Source: an uncultured Phycisphaerales bacterium (GTDB lineage Bacteria; Planctomycetota; Phycisphaerae; Tepidisphaerales; Tepidisphaeraceae). From it: a stretch of 37,252 nucleotides of DNA. A model generated the notes under the pieces. The model was not told where the DNA came from, did not search any database, and saw only the letters and a program-made list of their open reading frames with translations. The translations under genes were made by a program, and so were the position numbers. The stretch is from contig CAIQIQ010000004.1 of assembly GCA_903871935.1 (NCBI GenBank), positions 1 through 37,252 of the forward strand, in the 5' to 3' direction. Shown here piece after piece: positions 6,681 through 15,120 of the stretch (positions are counted from its first letter, which is position 1; every line of letters starts with the position of its first letter).

Positions 6681-9143
6681 TCATCGAGCGACTGAGATCT
6701 TTGCGGGGTCGCCGTCTTGGATGGTCACGCTGATTACCGCCGGTTCGCCTGCGGGCAGGGGCGTGGCGAGTTGGGTGGCGGCGGCGCGCCGGTCGGGGCG
6801 CAGGGGTGCGAAGGTGTCTAGCGGGATGGGCCTGGGTTTGGTGAGCGTGCAGGTGACGATGCGCGAAACGGGGTCTGTGGGTGTGACACTGAGCGCGGCC
6901 GAGGTGGTCTGGTCGGCGGCCTGAGCGAAGATCACGAGTGTTGAGCCCACCTGGCAGGCGATGGCATCTTTACCATTACTTCGGCCGATGAGATGGGCGG
7001 TGTGGGCTGGCGGGTTGTCGGTCGTGCCGAGGGACATGGCGACGAGGAAGTCATCGGACTCGGCGGGTATGGTGGGCTCGAGTTCCAGCCGCCAATTGCC
7101 GGTGTCGAAGTAGCCGGCCTTGTTGAACCCCTCAATGGGGTTCTGGCCATTGAAGCCGTTTTTCTGATCGCCGTCTGTCTCGACGTAGAAGCGGTAATCG
7201 TCGCCGCCGATCAGCAGCCAGCGACTGGCTTCGGGCAGCAGGGCCTGCACGTGCATGATGCCGGTCTTGTTGGTGACGGTTGCATCCCGGGCGGAGGATT
7301 CGAGGATGCCGTTATCGGGCGTTCCTTTGAGCACGGTGGTCTGGGCGAGGTCGGGCTTGTTGATCGTGTGGAGGAGCCATTTCTTCTGGTACTGCGCGGC
7401 GGTGGCGATGATGTGGTCGTAGACGATTACCGTCTCGGGTTGTGGCAGGTAGAGCAGGGCCCGCACTGCCTGTCGGATCTTGGGTTTCTGGCCGGGGGAG
7501 CAGAATGCCTCGCTGTTATAGGCGTTGGTGAGATCGGCCGCGACATAGCCAAATTGTCCGGGCTGCCAGGCGTATCCGATGAGCTTGCCGGCGGCCATGA
7601 TGTTGCCGGGCCGCGAATCGCGTCGCCAGGAGGCGGCCGAGGTGATCGCGCTGCCTTGGGGCAGGACGACGCGCTGGCCACCGCTACCGGTGAACGGGCC
7701 GTCATAGTGCTGCGTGGTCTCCAGGATCTCGCCGGGCATGAGCACGAGCGGGCAGTTGGCGGCCACCGACTGGACGTAGTACATCTGGCGGTGGGTGCTA
7801 CCGAATTCTGCGTAGGTCCCTGAGTTGACCGCGAGCGGCGCTCCTTTGTAGATCGTGAAGGTGCCGGCGTCGTAGTGGGCGTGATGAACCTGGATGTCGC
7901 CGGCCTTGAATGAGATGAGAGTGTCGAGCGGCGTCCAGCCGGTACGGAAAACGGCGAGGTTGTATGAGCCGGGGCCGAACAGGTCAGACAGGGGCAGGTC
8001 CTTGAGCCCCGCCAGCGGCTCGGCCGGCGCGGATGTGGCGGGAGATTTGAGGGTCGGATCGAACGCGAGGGCGGCGATCCAGCGGTATTGGCCGCTATAG
8101 GGGTTCTTTGTCTTCAGATGGCCATTGAGCGCAAAGGCCTGCAGATAGGGATCGCCGGTAATGCGGGCATAGTAGTCCATGGTCTGCGCCCGCCAGGAGT
8201 AGTCGATCCGCACGCCCTGGAACACATCGCCGTAAAGCAGGAGGCGGTCGTCCGGGCCCTGGCCGTATACGTGCCAGAGGTCGGTCCGGCGGAGCATCTC
8301 GGCGAGGTTGATGCCGGTGACTTGCGTGGTGCCCGTGGCGGTCAGCCAGCAATCGACCGCCAGCGCAAACGGGAATGACCGGTTGCCCAGCCAGTAGGCG
8401 TAGCCCTCGGGCCAGCCTTCGCTGAGCCGCAGCGCCCGGCATGCATCGCCGAAGAAGCGGGCGATCTGCGAGCGCAGTTCGGCGGCTTCCGGGGCGGTAT
8501 CGAGTGCAAGGCAAACGATCAGGCCGAGGTTCGTAATCTTGGTGCGACCATGCCAGAGCGATGGGCAAAGCTCCCAACCATCATCGTTGAGCAGTTCGAT
8601 CGCGCGTTTGGCATTGGCGACGAGATATTTCTCGATGACCTGACGCTTCTGCGGCGTGATCGATGGGTGATCGTAGAGCCAATCGTACGCCAGGGCGTAC
8701 TCCCAGCCATTGCTGTAATACTCCGAGCCGATGTTCTCCATCGGCCGGGAGAGTAGTTGGTTGATGGCGCGATCGGCGGCTTTTTCGTCGCCGGTCAGGC
8801 GGTATCGCAGGGCACTGGCGGCGGGTGAGGGATCCTTTTCCGCAGGTTGGTCCAGCCAGGGCTTGAGAACACTCCGCAGGTTTGTTGCCTGCTCAGCGGG
8901 CTGGGGTTCGGTCTCGTATAGTTGCCGCAAACGTGCGAAGGTCCACGGGCCTTTGCCTTCGGGGCGGAACACCAGTCGAGGGTGGTCCGTGGCAACTGGT
9001 GGCATTCTGATATCGGGTAGATCGCCGGAGGCGGGGCCCGCGAGAAGCAGAGCCGCCTGCATGGCGAGCGCAACCAGGGACCCGAGAATCATGGTGAGTC
9101 GGTTTCCGAGTGGCCGCAGGCAGGATGGACGGGTGTTACGCAT
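6681..9143 (-). CDS. secreted heparinase II/III-like polysaccharide lyase
   Basis: An 820-residue protein with an N-terminal signal peptide (basic start, then MILGSLVALAMQAALLLAGPASG), so it is exported. An alpha/alpha-toroid region follows (NGWEYALAYDWLYDHPSITPQKRQVIEKYL, about 145-180; SEGWPEGYAYWLGNRSFPFALAVDCW, about 243-268). Then comes the heparinase II/III beta-sandwich with VHHAHYDAGTFTIYKG (about 415-430), where the conserved histidines of the family sit, and NSGTYAEFG. Family members cleave acidic polysaccharides by beta-elimination; substrate cannot be read from sequence. It lies 30 bp downstream of pgeF on the same strand and is probably co-transcribed, although the two have no obvious functional link. 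Planctomycetes carry many such enzymes for degrading algal and plant glycans. Confidence 0.8.
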   Translation of the reverse strand: MRNTRPSCLRPLGNRLTMILGSLVALAMQAALLLAGPASGDLPDIRMPPVATDHPRLVFRPEGKGPWTFARLRQLYETEPQPAEQATNLRSVLKPWLDQPAEKDPSPAASALRYRLTGDEKAADRAINQLLSRPMENIGSEYYSNGWEYALAYDWLYDHPSITPQKRQVIEKYLVANAKRAIELLNDDGWELCPSLWHGRTKITNLGLIVCLALDTAPEAAELRSQIARFFGDACRALRLSEGWPEGYAYWLGNRSFPFALAVDCWLTATGTTQVTGINLAEMLRRTDLWHVYGQGPDDRLLLYGDVFQGVRIDYSWRAQTMDYYARITGDPYLQAFALNGHLKTKNPYSGQYRWIAALAFDPTLKSPATSAPAEPLAGLKDLPLSDLFGPGSYNLAVFRTGWTPLDTLISFKAGDIQVHHAHYDAGTFTIYKGAPLAVNSGTYAEFGSTHRQMYYVQSVAANCPLVLMPGEILETTQHYDGPFTGSGGQRVVLPQGSAITSAASWRRDSRPGNIMAAGKLIGYAWQPGQFGYVAADLTNAYNSEAFCSPGQKPKIRQAVRALLYLPQPETVIVYDHIIATAAQYQKKWLLHTINKPDLAQTTVLKGTPDNGILESSARDATVTNKTGIMHVQALLPEASRWLLIGGDDYRFYVETDGDQKNGFNGQNPIEGFNKAGYFDTGNWRLELEPTIPAESDDFLVAMSLGTTDNPPAHTAHLIGRSNGKDAIACQVGSTLVIFAQAADQTTSAALSVTPTDPVSRIVTCTLTKPRPIPLDTFAPLRPDRRAAATQLATPLPAGEPAVISVTIQDGDPAKISVAR

Positions 9144-9173
9144 GGTTGTCTCGAATCTGTGTGTCGCAGGCGG

Positions 9174-9980
9174 CTATGCGGAGCGTGTGCCGATGAAGGC
9201 GGCCTGGCGGCCGGTGAGGCCGTGTTCGCGGCGGTGAGAGAAGAAGAGATCGGCATCGCTGTAGGTACAGAGGTCAGTGCTGTCGATGTTGGGAGCGGGT
9301 ATATCGAGCTGCAGGGCCTGGTGGACGAGGGCTTTGCGCATGTCGATGTGAGCCTTGCGGCCGACCTGGCGGTGAATGACGTCGGGCGCATCGGGAAGCT
9401 TAGCGCGGAATTCGTTGACGACTTCGTCGCCAACTTCAAAGGCATCGGGACCGATGCAGGGGCCGATGGCGATGAGGATGTCGCAGAGGAGGACTTGCCT
9501 GATGCGCAGGGCGTTGATGGCGTTGGGGAGGATGCCCGCGACGATGCCGCGCCAGCCGGCATGGACGGCGGCAACAAGCCGGCCATCACGTGAGGCAAGC
9601 AGTATGGGGACGCAGTCGGCGGTGCGGACGGAGAGGGCGAAGGAGGGGCAGTCGGTGAGGAGGGCGTCAGCCTTGGTGTCCGAGGGCGGGGCATCGCCGT
9701 CCCACAGTTGGGCGATGACGTTGCCATGGACCTGGTGGACGCGGGCAAGCTGGCGGCCGGTCAGGTCGGCGGCTTGCATGGTGCGGCGGTAGTTTTCTTC
9801 GAGGTTGGCGGGGCGGTCCTGAATGGGGTGGCCGTTGGGATTGCCGAAATTGAGGGAGGCGAAGGGGCCGGTTGAGACGCCGCCGACGCGAGTGGAGAAG
9901 ATGTGGGGGATCGAAGCGCGCCGAAGAAGAGGGGAGAGGACGGCGAGGGGACCGGAAGGGAAGGCGACTTGGTGGAGCAT
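9174..9980 (-). CDS. pgeF: peptidoglycan editing factor PgeF (laccase-domain, YlmD/YfiH family)
   Basis: A 268-residue protein of the multicopper-like laccase-domain family. PgeF in E. coli removes misincorporated amino acids from cytoplasmic peptidoglycan precursors; relatives were also called polyphenol oxidase or purine nucleoside phosphorylase. Metal-site motifs are present: VHQVHGN (histidine), SVRTADCVPILL (cysteine), AAVHAGWRGIVAGI (histidine), and IGPCIGPDAFEVGDEV. The start is the ATG at 9978-9980 (MLHQVAFPSG); an upstream in-frame ATG would translate the short repeats at 9994-10080 and is rejected. It is followed after 30 bp by the heparinase-like gene. Confidence 0.9.
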   Translation of the reverse strand: MLHQVAFPSGPLAVLSPLLRRASIPHIFSTRVGGVSTGPFASLNFGNPNGHPIQDRPANLEENYRRTMQAADLTGRQLARVHQVHGNVIAQLWDGDAPPSDTKADALLTDCPSFALSVRTADCVPILLASRDGRLVAAVHAGWRGIVAGILPNAINALRIRQVLLCDILIAIGPCIGPDAFEVGDEVVNEFRAKLPDAPDVIHRQVGRKAHIDMRKALVHQALQLDIPAPNIDSTDLCTYSDADLFFSHRREHGLTGRQAAFIGTRSA

Positions 9981-9993
9981 GGTGGGGATTGTA

Positions 9994-10080
9994 AATGACC
10001 AATGACCAAGAACCAATGACCAATGAATGACCAATACTCAAGGACCAATGACCAATGAATGATCAGATCTCAATGACCAA
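9994..10080 (+). repeat. heptanucleotide repeats (TGACCAA type), left array
   Basis: Repeated permutations of the heptamer TGACCAA (AATGACCAATGACCAAG..., ACCAATGACCAATGAATG...) with spacers. The 22 bp at 10013-10034 recur as an exact inverted copy at 10442-10463. The array lies just downstream of the four-helix-bundle gene and upstream of pgeF. TTGGTCA, the reverse complement, is from memory one of the heptamers of the cyanobacterial STRR repeats. Confidence 0.8.
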
Positions 10081-10081
10081 G

Positions 10082-10453
10082 TCATTTGCTGCTTCTGCCG
10101 ATTTTGGCGAAGATCAGCACCAGTTCGTGGGCTTCTCTCCAGAGTGTGCGTGCGTCATCGCGCAGGCCGTCTTCCGCCGCCGCCGCCATGCGCAGCCAGT
10201 GCTTTGTCTCCTTCGCTTCGCGGCGACATATGCCGATTTTATAGCGGAAGTCCTTCTTGGAATCGGCATCGTCGGCCTCGCAATAGTTTGCCCCGACGCT
10301 GGTGCTGGAACGCACCATCTGGCTGACGATTGTGTCATTGACCGGCCCGCGCGGCAGTCGCTTTGCAAGCGCAATCGCCGCCTCACCGAATGCCGCCGTG
10401 CGTTCGGCAAGGTCGAACTCGCGTTCATTGGGATTTGGTTCTTGGTCATTCAT
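10082..10453 (-). CDS. four-helix-bundle protein (23S rRNA IVP / Avd-like family)
   Basis: A 123-residue protein with the marks of the four-helix-bundle family (TIGR02436/PF05635): AFGEAAIALAKRLP, the central SQMVRSSTSVGANYCEADDADSKKDFRYKIGICRREAKETKHWLRM, and a last amphipathic helix. The family includes proteins encoded in 23S rRNA intervening sequences and the Avd accessory proteins of diversity-generating retroelements; most copies, like this one, stand alone and have unknown function. No reverse transcriptase or variable repeat is nearby. Its first codons (MNDQEPNPNE) are themselves made of the heptanucleotide repeat, so the repeat provides its start. It is followed on both sides by inverted repeat arrays. 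Confidence 0.85.
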   Translation of the reverse strand: MNDQEPNPNEREFDLAERTAAFGEAAIALAKRLPRGPVNDTIVSQMVRSSTSVGANYCEADDADSKKDFRYKIGICRREAKETKHWLRMAAAAEDGLRDDARTLWREAHELVLIFAKIGRSSK

Positions 10454-10479
10454 TGGTCATTGGGATCTGGGCATTGGTC
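10436..10479 (-). repeat. heptanucleotide repeats, right array (inverted)
   Basis: The same TGACCAA-type repeats as at 9994-10080 but in opposite orientation. Positions 10442-10463 are an exact 22-bp inverted copy of 10013-10034. The start codon of the four-helix-bundle gene lies inside it. Confidence 0.75.
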
Positions 10480-10488
10480 CTTCCGGCG

Positions 10489-11598
10489 TTACCGGGTGAG
10501 GATATCCGGGCGGAGCATGTCGCCTTGGGGGGCGTGGCCGGTGAGTTTGGGCCAGGTTTCGGAGCAGGTGGTGAGGATTTCCAGGCCGGAATCGGTGATG
10601 AGGACGGTGTCTTCACTCTTGGTACCCTGGATGGAGGGGTTCCAGGCGAAGGCCTGGTTGGCGAGTACGGGGTGTGGAGTGGAGGGGGTGGCAATGACTT
10701 CGCGGCCGGCGTAGCCGGTGGAGCCGCCCTGGTGATGGTTCTGCCATTCGCCGGGATAGCCGTTGGCTTCGTAGGCGGCTTGCAGATCGGCGAAGACTTC
10801 GGAGGTCAGACGGCCGGGCCTGGTGGCGAGGTTGACGGTGGTATCGACATTGCAGACGGCCTGTTGCTTCTTGCGGATGTCATCGGGGAGTGGGCCGAAG
10901 TGGATGAAGCGCGTGCAACTGGCGATCAGGCCGCGATATTCAGCGCAGACGACGAGCATGGCATAGCGCTGGAGTTTCCTGGGGGTGGGGATGGGATGGC
11001 GGTAGTCGAAGACGCGTTGGTCGGTGGAGACGAGGGTTACATAGGGGAAGGCGCCGGTACGCTGGACCTCAAATTCGAGGCGGGCGGCGATGTCGAACTC
11101 GGTTTCGCCGGGCTGGACCTGCCGGCAGACCGCTTCGAGGGCGGCGGAGGCGAGCTGGCCGCAATAGCGGTACTTCTGGATCTCCATGTCGGTGAGGGAC
11201 CAGCGCAGTTGATTGAAGCCGGCGGGAAGGGAGGGTAGTCCCAGGCCAAAGTCGGGGCCGTCGGTGGCGATGCGCCGGCCGGCGATGACCTGAGCGACGG
11301 TGTCGCGGGCGGGCTCTGGATTCCACCAGGGGAAGTCGATGACATCGATGCCCATGCCGACGAGTTCTTCGGTGCGGAAGCGAGAGGATTCGATATGGTT
11401 GGTGAGGCAGATGAGCTTGTCGGGGGTGGCGAGGATGGCGGCAACGCCGGTTTCGCTGGCGGAGACGATATGGTTATCCCGGCCGGCGGTGATCCAGGCG
11501 AAGTTGGCGCGGGTACCAAGCAGGATGCCATCGAGGTTGTTCTGGGAGAGGTATTGCGAAAGACGAGCGAGCTTGATCTGGATTTCGTTGCTGTACAT
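10489..11598 (-). CDS. M24 (Xaa-Pro peptidase/creatinase fold) protein with degenerate metal site
   Basis: A 369-residue protein with the two-domain creatinase/aminopeptidase-P layout: N-terminal creatinase domain (about 1-135) and C-terminal pita-bread domain. Canonical M24 metallopeptidases coordinate two metals through D, D, H, E, E. Aligning by eye, the first Asp is replaced (LVVCAEYRG, about C218), the second by Ser (ASCTRF, about 227), the first Glu by Asn (FAWNPSI, N320), while H289 and E329 (TKSEDTV) remain. It therefore probably does not bind two metals and may be a non-metallo hydrolase like creatinase, or a binding protein. The start chosen is the ATG at 11596-11598; longer upstream frames translate the octamer repeat. 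Confidence 0.75.
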   Translation of the reverse strand: MYSNEIQIKLARLSQYLSQNNLDGILLGTRANFAWITAGRDNHIVSASETGVAAILATPDKLICLTNHIESSRFRTEELVGMGIDVIDFPWWNPEPARDTVAQVIAGRRIATDGPDFGLGLPSLPAGFNQLRWSLTDMEIQKYRYCGQLASAALEAVCRQVQPGETEFDIAARLEFEVQRTGAFPYVTLVSTDQRVFDYRHPIPTPRKLQRYAMLVVCAEYRGLIASCTRFIHFGPLPDDIRKKQQAVCNVDTTVNLATRPGRLTSEVFADLQAAYEANGYPGEWQNHHQGGSTGYAGREVIATPSTPHPVLANQAFAWNPSIQGTKSEDTVLITDSGLEILTTCSETWPKLTGHAPQGDMLRPDILTR

Positions 11599-11646
11599 GG
11601 GGGAGCAATGTAGCCGGAGCTGCCAGCGGACGAAAGTGTTGGTGGG

Positions 11647-11694
11647 TTGGAGGGTTGGAGGGTTGGAGGGTTGGAGGGTTGGAGGGTTGGAGGG
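11647..11694 (+). repeat. six tandem TTGGAGGG octamers
   Basis: Exactly six head-to-tail copies of TTGGAGGG (48 bp), preceded by GGTGGG. The array lies between the divergent M24 and TPR genes. The regular GGAGGG runs could form G-quadruplexes on the plus strand. Confidence 0.95.
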
Positions 11695-11785
11695 CGTGAG
11701 CAAAAGAGATATGGGCGTGGAGCGGGCCGATCGGGTATAATCCTTTTGTGTCTTGGCCTTTGTGGCAACAACTGCCGGGTGGGAT

Positions 11786-13549
11786 ATGAGCAGACAGACC
11801 AACATGCGGACAGGAAGAGTGCTGGCATTGGCGGTAGCGGCAGTGATGCCGATGGTGGCGTTGGGCCAGTACCAGACGGGGAACAGCACCGGGCGGCTGC
11901 TGGATGCGAACAACAGGTTGGGGAGTGCTGGAATCAACGACCCGGGTCAGACAACCGGGGGTGTGAATCCTAACGACATCGTGTATGGGAATGTGACGCG
12001 TGGTCAGCAGTTCCGCGGGTCGGTGAGCAAGGATCCGACGGCGTTTCGGGGCAACCTTGACCGGCCGTCGGACAACCTGGTGCGCGATGCCGGGCCGAGC
12101 GTGTATCAGCAGGGCGGCGTGAACGATGCGTATAGTGCCCAGCGGTTCTACGGTGATAACCGCGGGGTGCGGCCACCCGAAGGGTTCGGGCAGGTTACGC
12201 ATGGGAGTGTCGGCGCCTTTGGTCTGGTGCAGCCGACCTACCGGGTGCCGGGTGATCTGCGCATGGATGACGCGATACCGAATCCCGATGTGAGTCTGTC
12301 ACGCCCGCCGCAGTACATTATTCCGGGTGCCACCATGATGACCGAATTGGGCACCTCGAGGTCGCCGATGGGCGATCAGATGCCGGTGGTGGATCCAGGG
12401 CTGATGCCCTCGCGGGATCTGCTGAGGCGGTTGAACCTCGACGAGGCGCGCATTCGGGAGATGCGTGACGAGTTGCGACAATCGACGGTAGTTCAGAGTC
12501 ATGACCAGGAGACACCGGCGAATCCGGATGACGTAACGATTGCACCGGAGACGCCGACGAACAATGCCCTGGACAGCAGCATGAATAGCGATGTTGCTGC
12601 CCAAGCCGTGTCGGGATCGATTAATACGCAGCAGTCGATGCGGCAGCAACTGCTGAGCGTGACACCCTCGGCAGCACGGCAGAGCGAACAGTATGCAGAA
12701 TTGACCAGGCGCCTGGACCGGTTTAACAAGCGCAAGGCCATGACTGATGAGGAGGCCAGCCAACAATTCCAGAAGGACTGGCAGGCTCAGGAGAAGCAGA
12801 AACAGGATCAGGCGAAGGACCAGGCCGCGCGCAAGACCGAACAGCCACAACAGCCGGCGACTCCGTCGAAACTGCCCGATGCAACGGACGAGGAGATTGC
12901 GAAAAATGCCACAACGGATCGTCGGCGGATGGCAATGCGGCAGCAAACGGATAATGGTGAGAAGGTGGACCTGGTTCCCGCCGTTGCGCAGCCAGAGGTC
13001 CTCAAGATCTCGAGCTTTGCCGAAGGGGTCAAGGCGACGGGGCTAAAGAATCTCTTGCTCGATGCGGAGAAGGCGATGCAGTCGGGCAAGTTCACGCAGG
13101 CGTTGGATTACTATGATGGGGCCGCATCGGTGGCGCCGAACAACCCGCTGATCATGGTGGGGCGGTCGATCGCGGAACTGGGCGCGGGATACTATGCCCG
13201 GGCGCAGATCCACCTGGAGCAGGCGCTGTCGATGGATCCAGCCTTGTTGATGGCACGGTATGACCTGAAGGTGTTCTATGGTGAAGACCGCCTGACGTAT
13301 ATTGCCCGCGATCTGAAGGATCTGGCGCAGGCGGAAACGCGACAATCGCGGCCCCTGTTTCTGCTGGCCTTCATTGCCTACAGCACGGACAGCCAGCAGC
13401 GCGCGGCGGACTACCTGAGCCTCGCCGAGCAGCGGGGTGGATCCAAGGAGTTCTATGACAGGCTGCGCGAGTATTGGAAGTTGAACGCGGACGCGAAGAA
13501 GGGCGGGCCGGCGACGATGCCGGCAGCGCCGCCCGTGATGAATAAGTAG
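11786..13549 (+). CDS. secreted TPR-containing protein
   Basis: A 587-residue protein with an N-terminal signal peptide (MRTGRVLALAVAAVMPMVALGQ, cleavage probably after ALG). A long low-complexity, polar middle part follows (about 25-390, rich in Gln, Pro, Asp, with a charged EKQKQDQAKDQAARK segment of coiled-coil character). The C-terminal TPR-like repeats are at about 425-560: LLLDAEKAMQSGKFTQALDYYDGAASVAPNNPLIMVG, YYARAQIHLEQALSMDPALLMA, and a third weaker unit. The start is the ATG at 11786 preceded by GGGTGGGA; an upstream TTG at 11753 is less likely. TPRs mediate protein contacts; the role is probably in the periplasm or cell envelope. It is convergent with the GH130 gene, with only 50 bp between stops. 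Confidence 0.75.
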   Translation: MSRQTNMRTGRVLALAVAAVMPMVALGQYQTGNSTGRLLDANNRLGSAGINDPGQTTGGVNPNDIVYGNVTRGQQFRGSVSKDPTAFRGNLDRPSDNLVRDAGPSVYQQGGVNDAYSAQRFYGDNRGVRPPEGFGQVTHGSVGAFGLVQPTYRVPGDLRMDDAIPNPDVSLSRPPQYIIPGATMMTELGTSRSPMGDQMPVVDPGLMPSRDLLRRLNLDEARIREMRDELRQSTVVQSHDQETPANPDDVTIAPETPTNNALDSSMNSDVAAQAVSGSINTQQSMRQQLLSVTPSAARQSEQYAELTRRLDRFNKRKAMTDEEASQQFQKDWQAQEKQKQDQAKDQAARKTEQPQQPATPSKLPDATDEEIAKNATTDRRRMAMRQQTDNGEKVDLVPAVAQPEVLKISSFAEGVKATGLKNLLLDAEKAMQSGKFTQALDYYDGAASVAPNNPLIMVGRSIAELGAGYYARAQIHLEQALSMDPALLMARYDLKVFYGEDRLTYIARDLKDLAQAETRQSRPLFLLAFIAYSTDSQQRAADYLSLAEQRGGSKEFYDRLREYWKLNADAKKGGPATMPAAPPVMNK

Positions 13550-13599
13550 GACGGATAGACAGAAAGCAGAATAAAGAGAGGAATGACGACGCGGCGAGG

Positions 13600-15120
13600 C
13601 TATGGGCCGTCGCTGATGATGCGGTCCAGCAGCGCGGCGAGATTCGCGGAGGCGATCCCGCTGCGGGTATCGGACATGGCGTAGGGGATGATCAGGCGTT
13701 CTGCGTGAACCATCGCGCCACAGGTGTAAACGACGTTGGGAACGTACCCTTCGCGTTCGGACTCCAGCGGTTCGATCAGCGGCAGTTTCATCCTCCCGAT
13801 CACATGGGTGGGGTCATTCAGATCCAACAGCGCAGCGCCGATGCAGTAGCGGCGAACCGGACCGACGCCATGGGTCAGCACCAGCCAGCCGCGAGGGGTT
13901 TCGATGGGCGAACCGCAGTTCCCGACCTTGATCAGCTCCCAGGTTTCGCGTGGTTCGAGAATAGGTTTGTACTCGTACCAGAAATGCAGGTCGTTGCTTT
14001 GCGAAACGGTGATGCTGTGGCCATCTTGCCGGCCGAGCATCCAGTAAGCGCCGTTGATCTGGCGCGGGAAGAGAGCCATGCCCTTGTCCTTGACGGCCGG
14101 GCCGTTCAGGGTGCAGATCTCGAAGGTCTTGAAATCATGGGTCTCGATGAGTTGGACGGCAATCGATTCGCCGGAGTAGGCCGTGTAGGTGGCATAATAG
14201 CAGGTCGAGCCATCGGGATTGCTGAAGCGGACGAAGCGGGCATCCTCAATGCCGTGGGATTCCCTGGAGGAGACGGGGAAGATCACACGTTCGCACAGAA
14301 CATCATCGTTGTCGAACTGCACCCGGTAGTTGGACTCGGCCAGCCAACGCATCGCCAGGTGACCGGCATCGCGCTCGCTGCGCTCGAAGGAATCGCCCAA
14401 TGAGCGGATGGCATCCTCCATTTCAGAGCGAGTGAAATGGTCGCTCAGCAGGGCAATGGCAGCGCCGGTGAATGCGTTCCACGTCTTGATCTCGCGCAGC
14501 TTGCGGGCGAACAGAAGCTTGTCGTACTTGCGGTGCGTTTCGATGACCGGCGTGCTGATGAAGGGGGTCACCGCATCGAGATGGAGCTGGTTGCTGGCGT
14601 CGATGATACCGGACCGGAACGCCACGGAACTGACGTGGCCTTCGCCGGTGGCGCGGAAGCTCATGATGAAGCGCACCGAGCCTGGCGGCAGGTCCTCCTG
14701 CGATGGATGGGGAACGATGGATGGGTTGAAGAAGGCGGCGGCCTCGACAGAGTATTCACAGGTCATGTAGGCGGCGAGCAGAAGCTGATCCTGCTCGGAC
14801 ATTTCGCGAACAATATCCAGCAGGTCGTGCTCAGGGCTGCTCTCCAGCCAGCGCACAAGCCGGGCAAAATGCCGACGCAGAATGCGGACGAATTGGCGGT
14901 GACGAGCGGAGAACCGCTGCTGGGTCTGCTGCCACTTGCGGGCGCGGGTTGCGGGCGTCAGGTCGATAAACTGGCGAACGACGCGCAGCGTATCAACGCC
15001 GCGGATACCGTCAGGGCCGAAATAGCGCGCCATCACGCGGGTGTTGTCATGCTGGAACTGCGCCAGGGTGCGTTGTACCAACTCCGCGGTCGCGGATGCT
15101 ATTGGCGCCTCGCTGCTCAT
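13600..15120 (-). CDS. GH130-type glycosidase/phosphorylase
   Basis: A 506-residue protein. An N-terminal helical extension (about 1-150) precedes a five-bladed beta-propeller with GH130 features: SHGIEDARFVRF (about 285-296, with the catalytic Asp of the EDxR motif), repeated beta-blades such as YYATYTAYSGESIAVQLIETHDFKTFE, GMALFPRQINGAYWMLGRQDGHSI, GNCGSPIETPRGWLVLTHGVGPVRRYCIGAALLDLNDP and YVPNVVYTCGAMVHAERLIIPYAMSDT. GH130 enzymes phosphorolyse or hydrolyse beta-mannosides. The start at 15118-15120 has AGGAGA about 9 bases upstream and overlaps the end of the glycosyltransferase by 74 bp, indicating translational coupling. Confidence 0.8.
   Translation of the reverse strand: MSSEAPIASATAELVQRTLAQFQHDNTRVMARYFGPDGIRGVDTLRVVRQFIDLTPATRARKWQQTQQRFSARHRQFVRILRRHFARLVRWLESSPEHDLLDIVREMSEQDQLLLAAYMTCEYSVEAAAFFNPSIVPHPSQEDLPPGSVRFIMSFRATGEGHVSSVAFRSGIIDASNQLHLDAVTPFISTPVIETHRKYDKLLFARKLREIKTWNAFTGAAIALLSDHFTRSEMEDAIRSLGDSFERSERDAGHLAMRWLAESNYRVQFDNDDVLCERVIFPVSSRESHGIEDARFVRFSNPDGSTCYYATYTAYSGESIAVQLIETHDFKTFEICTLNGPAVKDKGMALFPRQINGAYWMLGRQDGHSITVSQSNDLHFWYEYKPILEPRETWELIKVGNCGSPIETPRGWLVLTHGVGPVRRYCIGAALLDLNDPTHVIGRMKLPLIEPLESEREGYVPNVVYTCGAMVHAERLIIPYAMSDTRSGIASANLAALLDRIISDGP

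Noticed and set aside
10082..10453. Diversity-generating retroelement
   Set aside because: The Avd-like protein family would fit, but no reverse transcriptase, template repeat or variable repeat is present in the window.
11647..11694. Octamer array as part of a protein (Pro-Ser-Asn-Pro-Pro-Thr repeats) on the minus strand
   Set aside because: Lies upstream of the best start of the M24 gene; the repeat is open in several frames by its nature.
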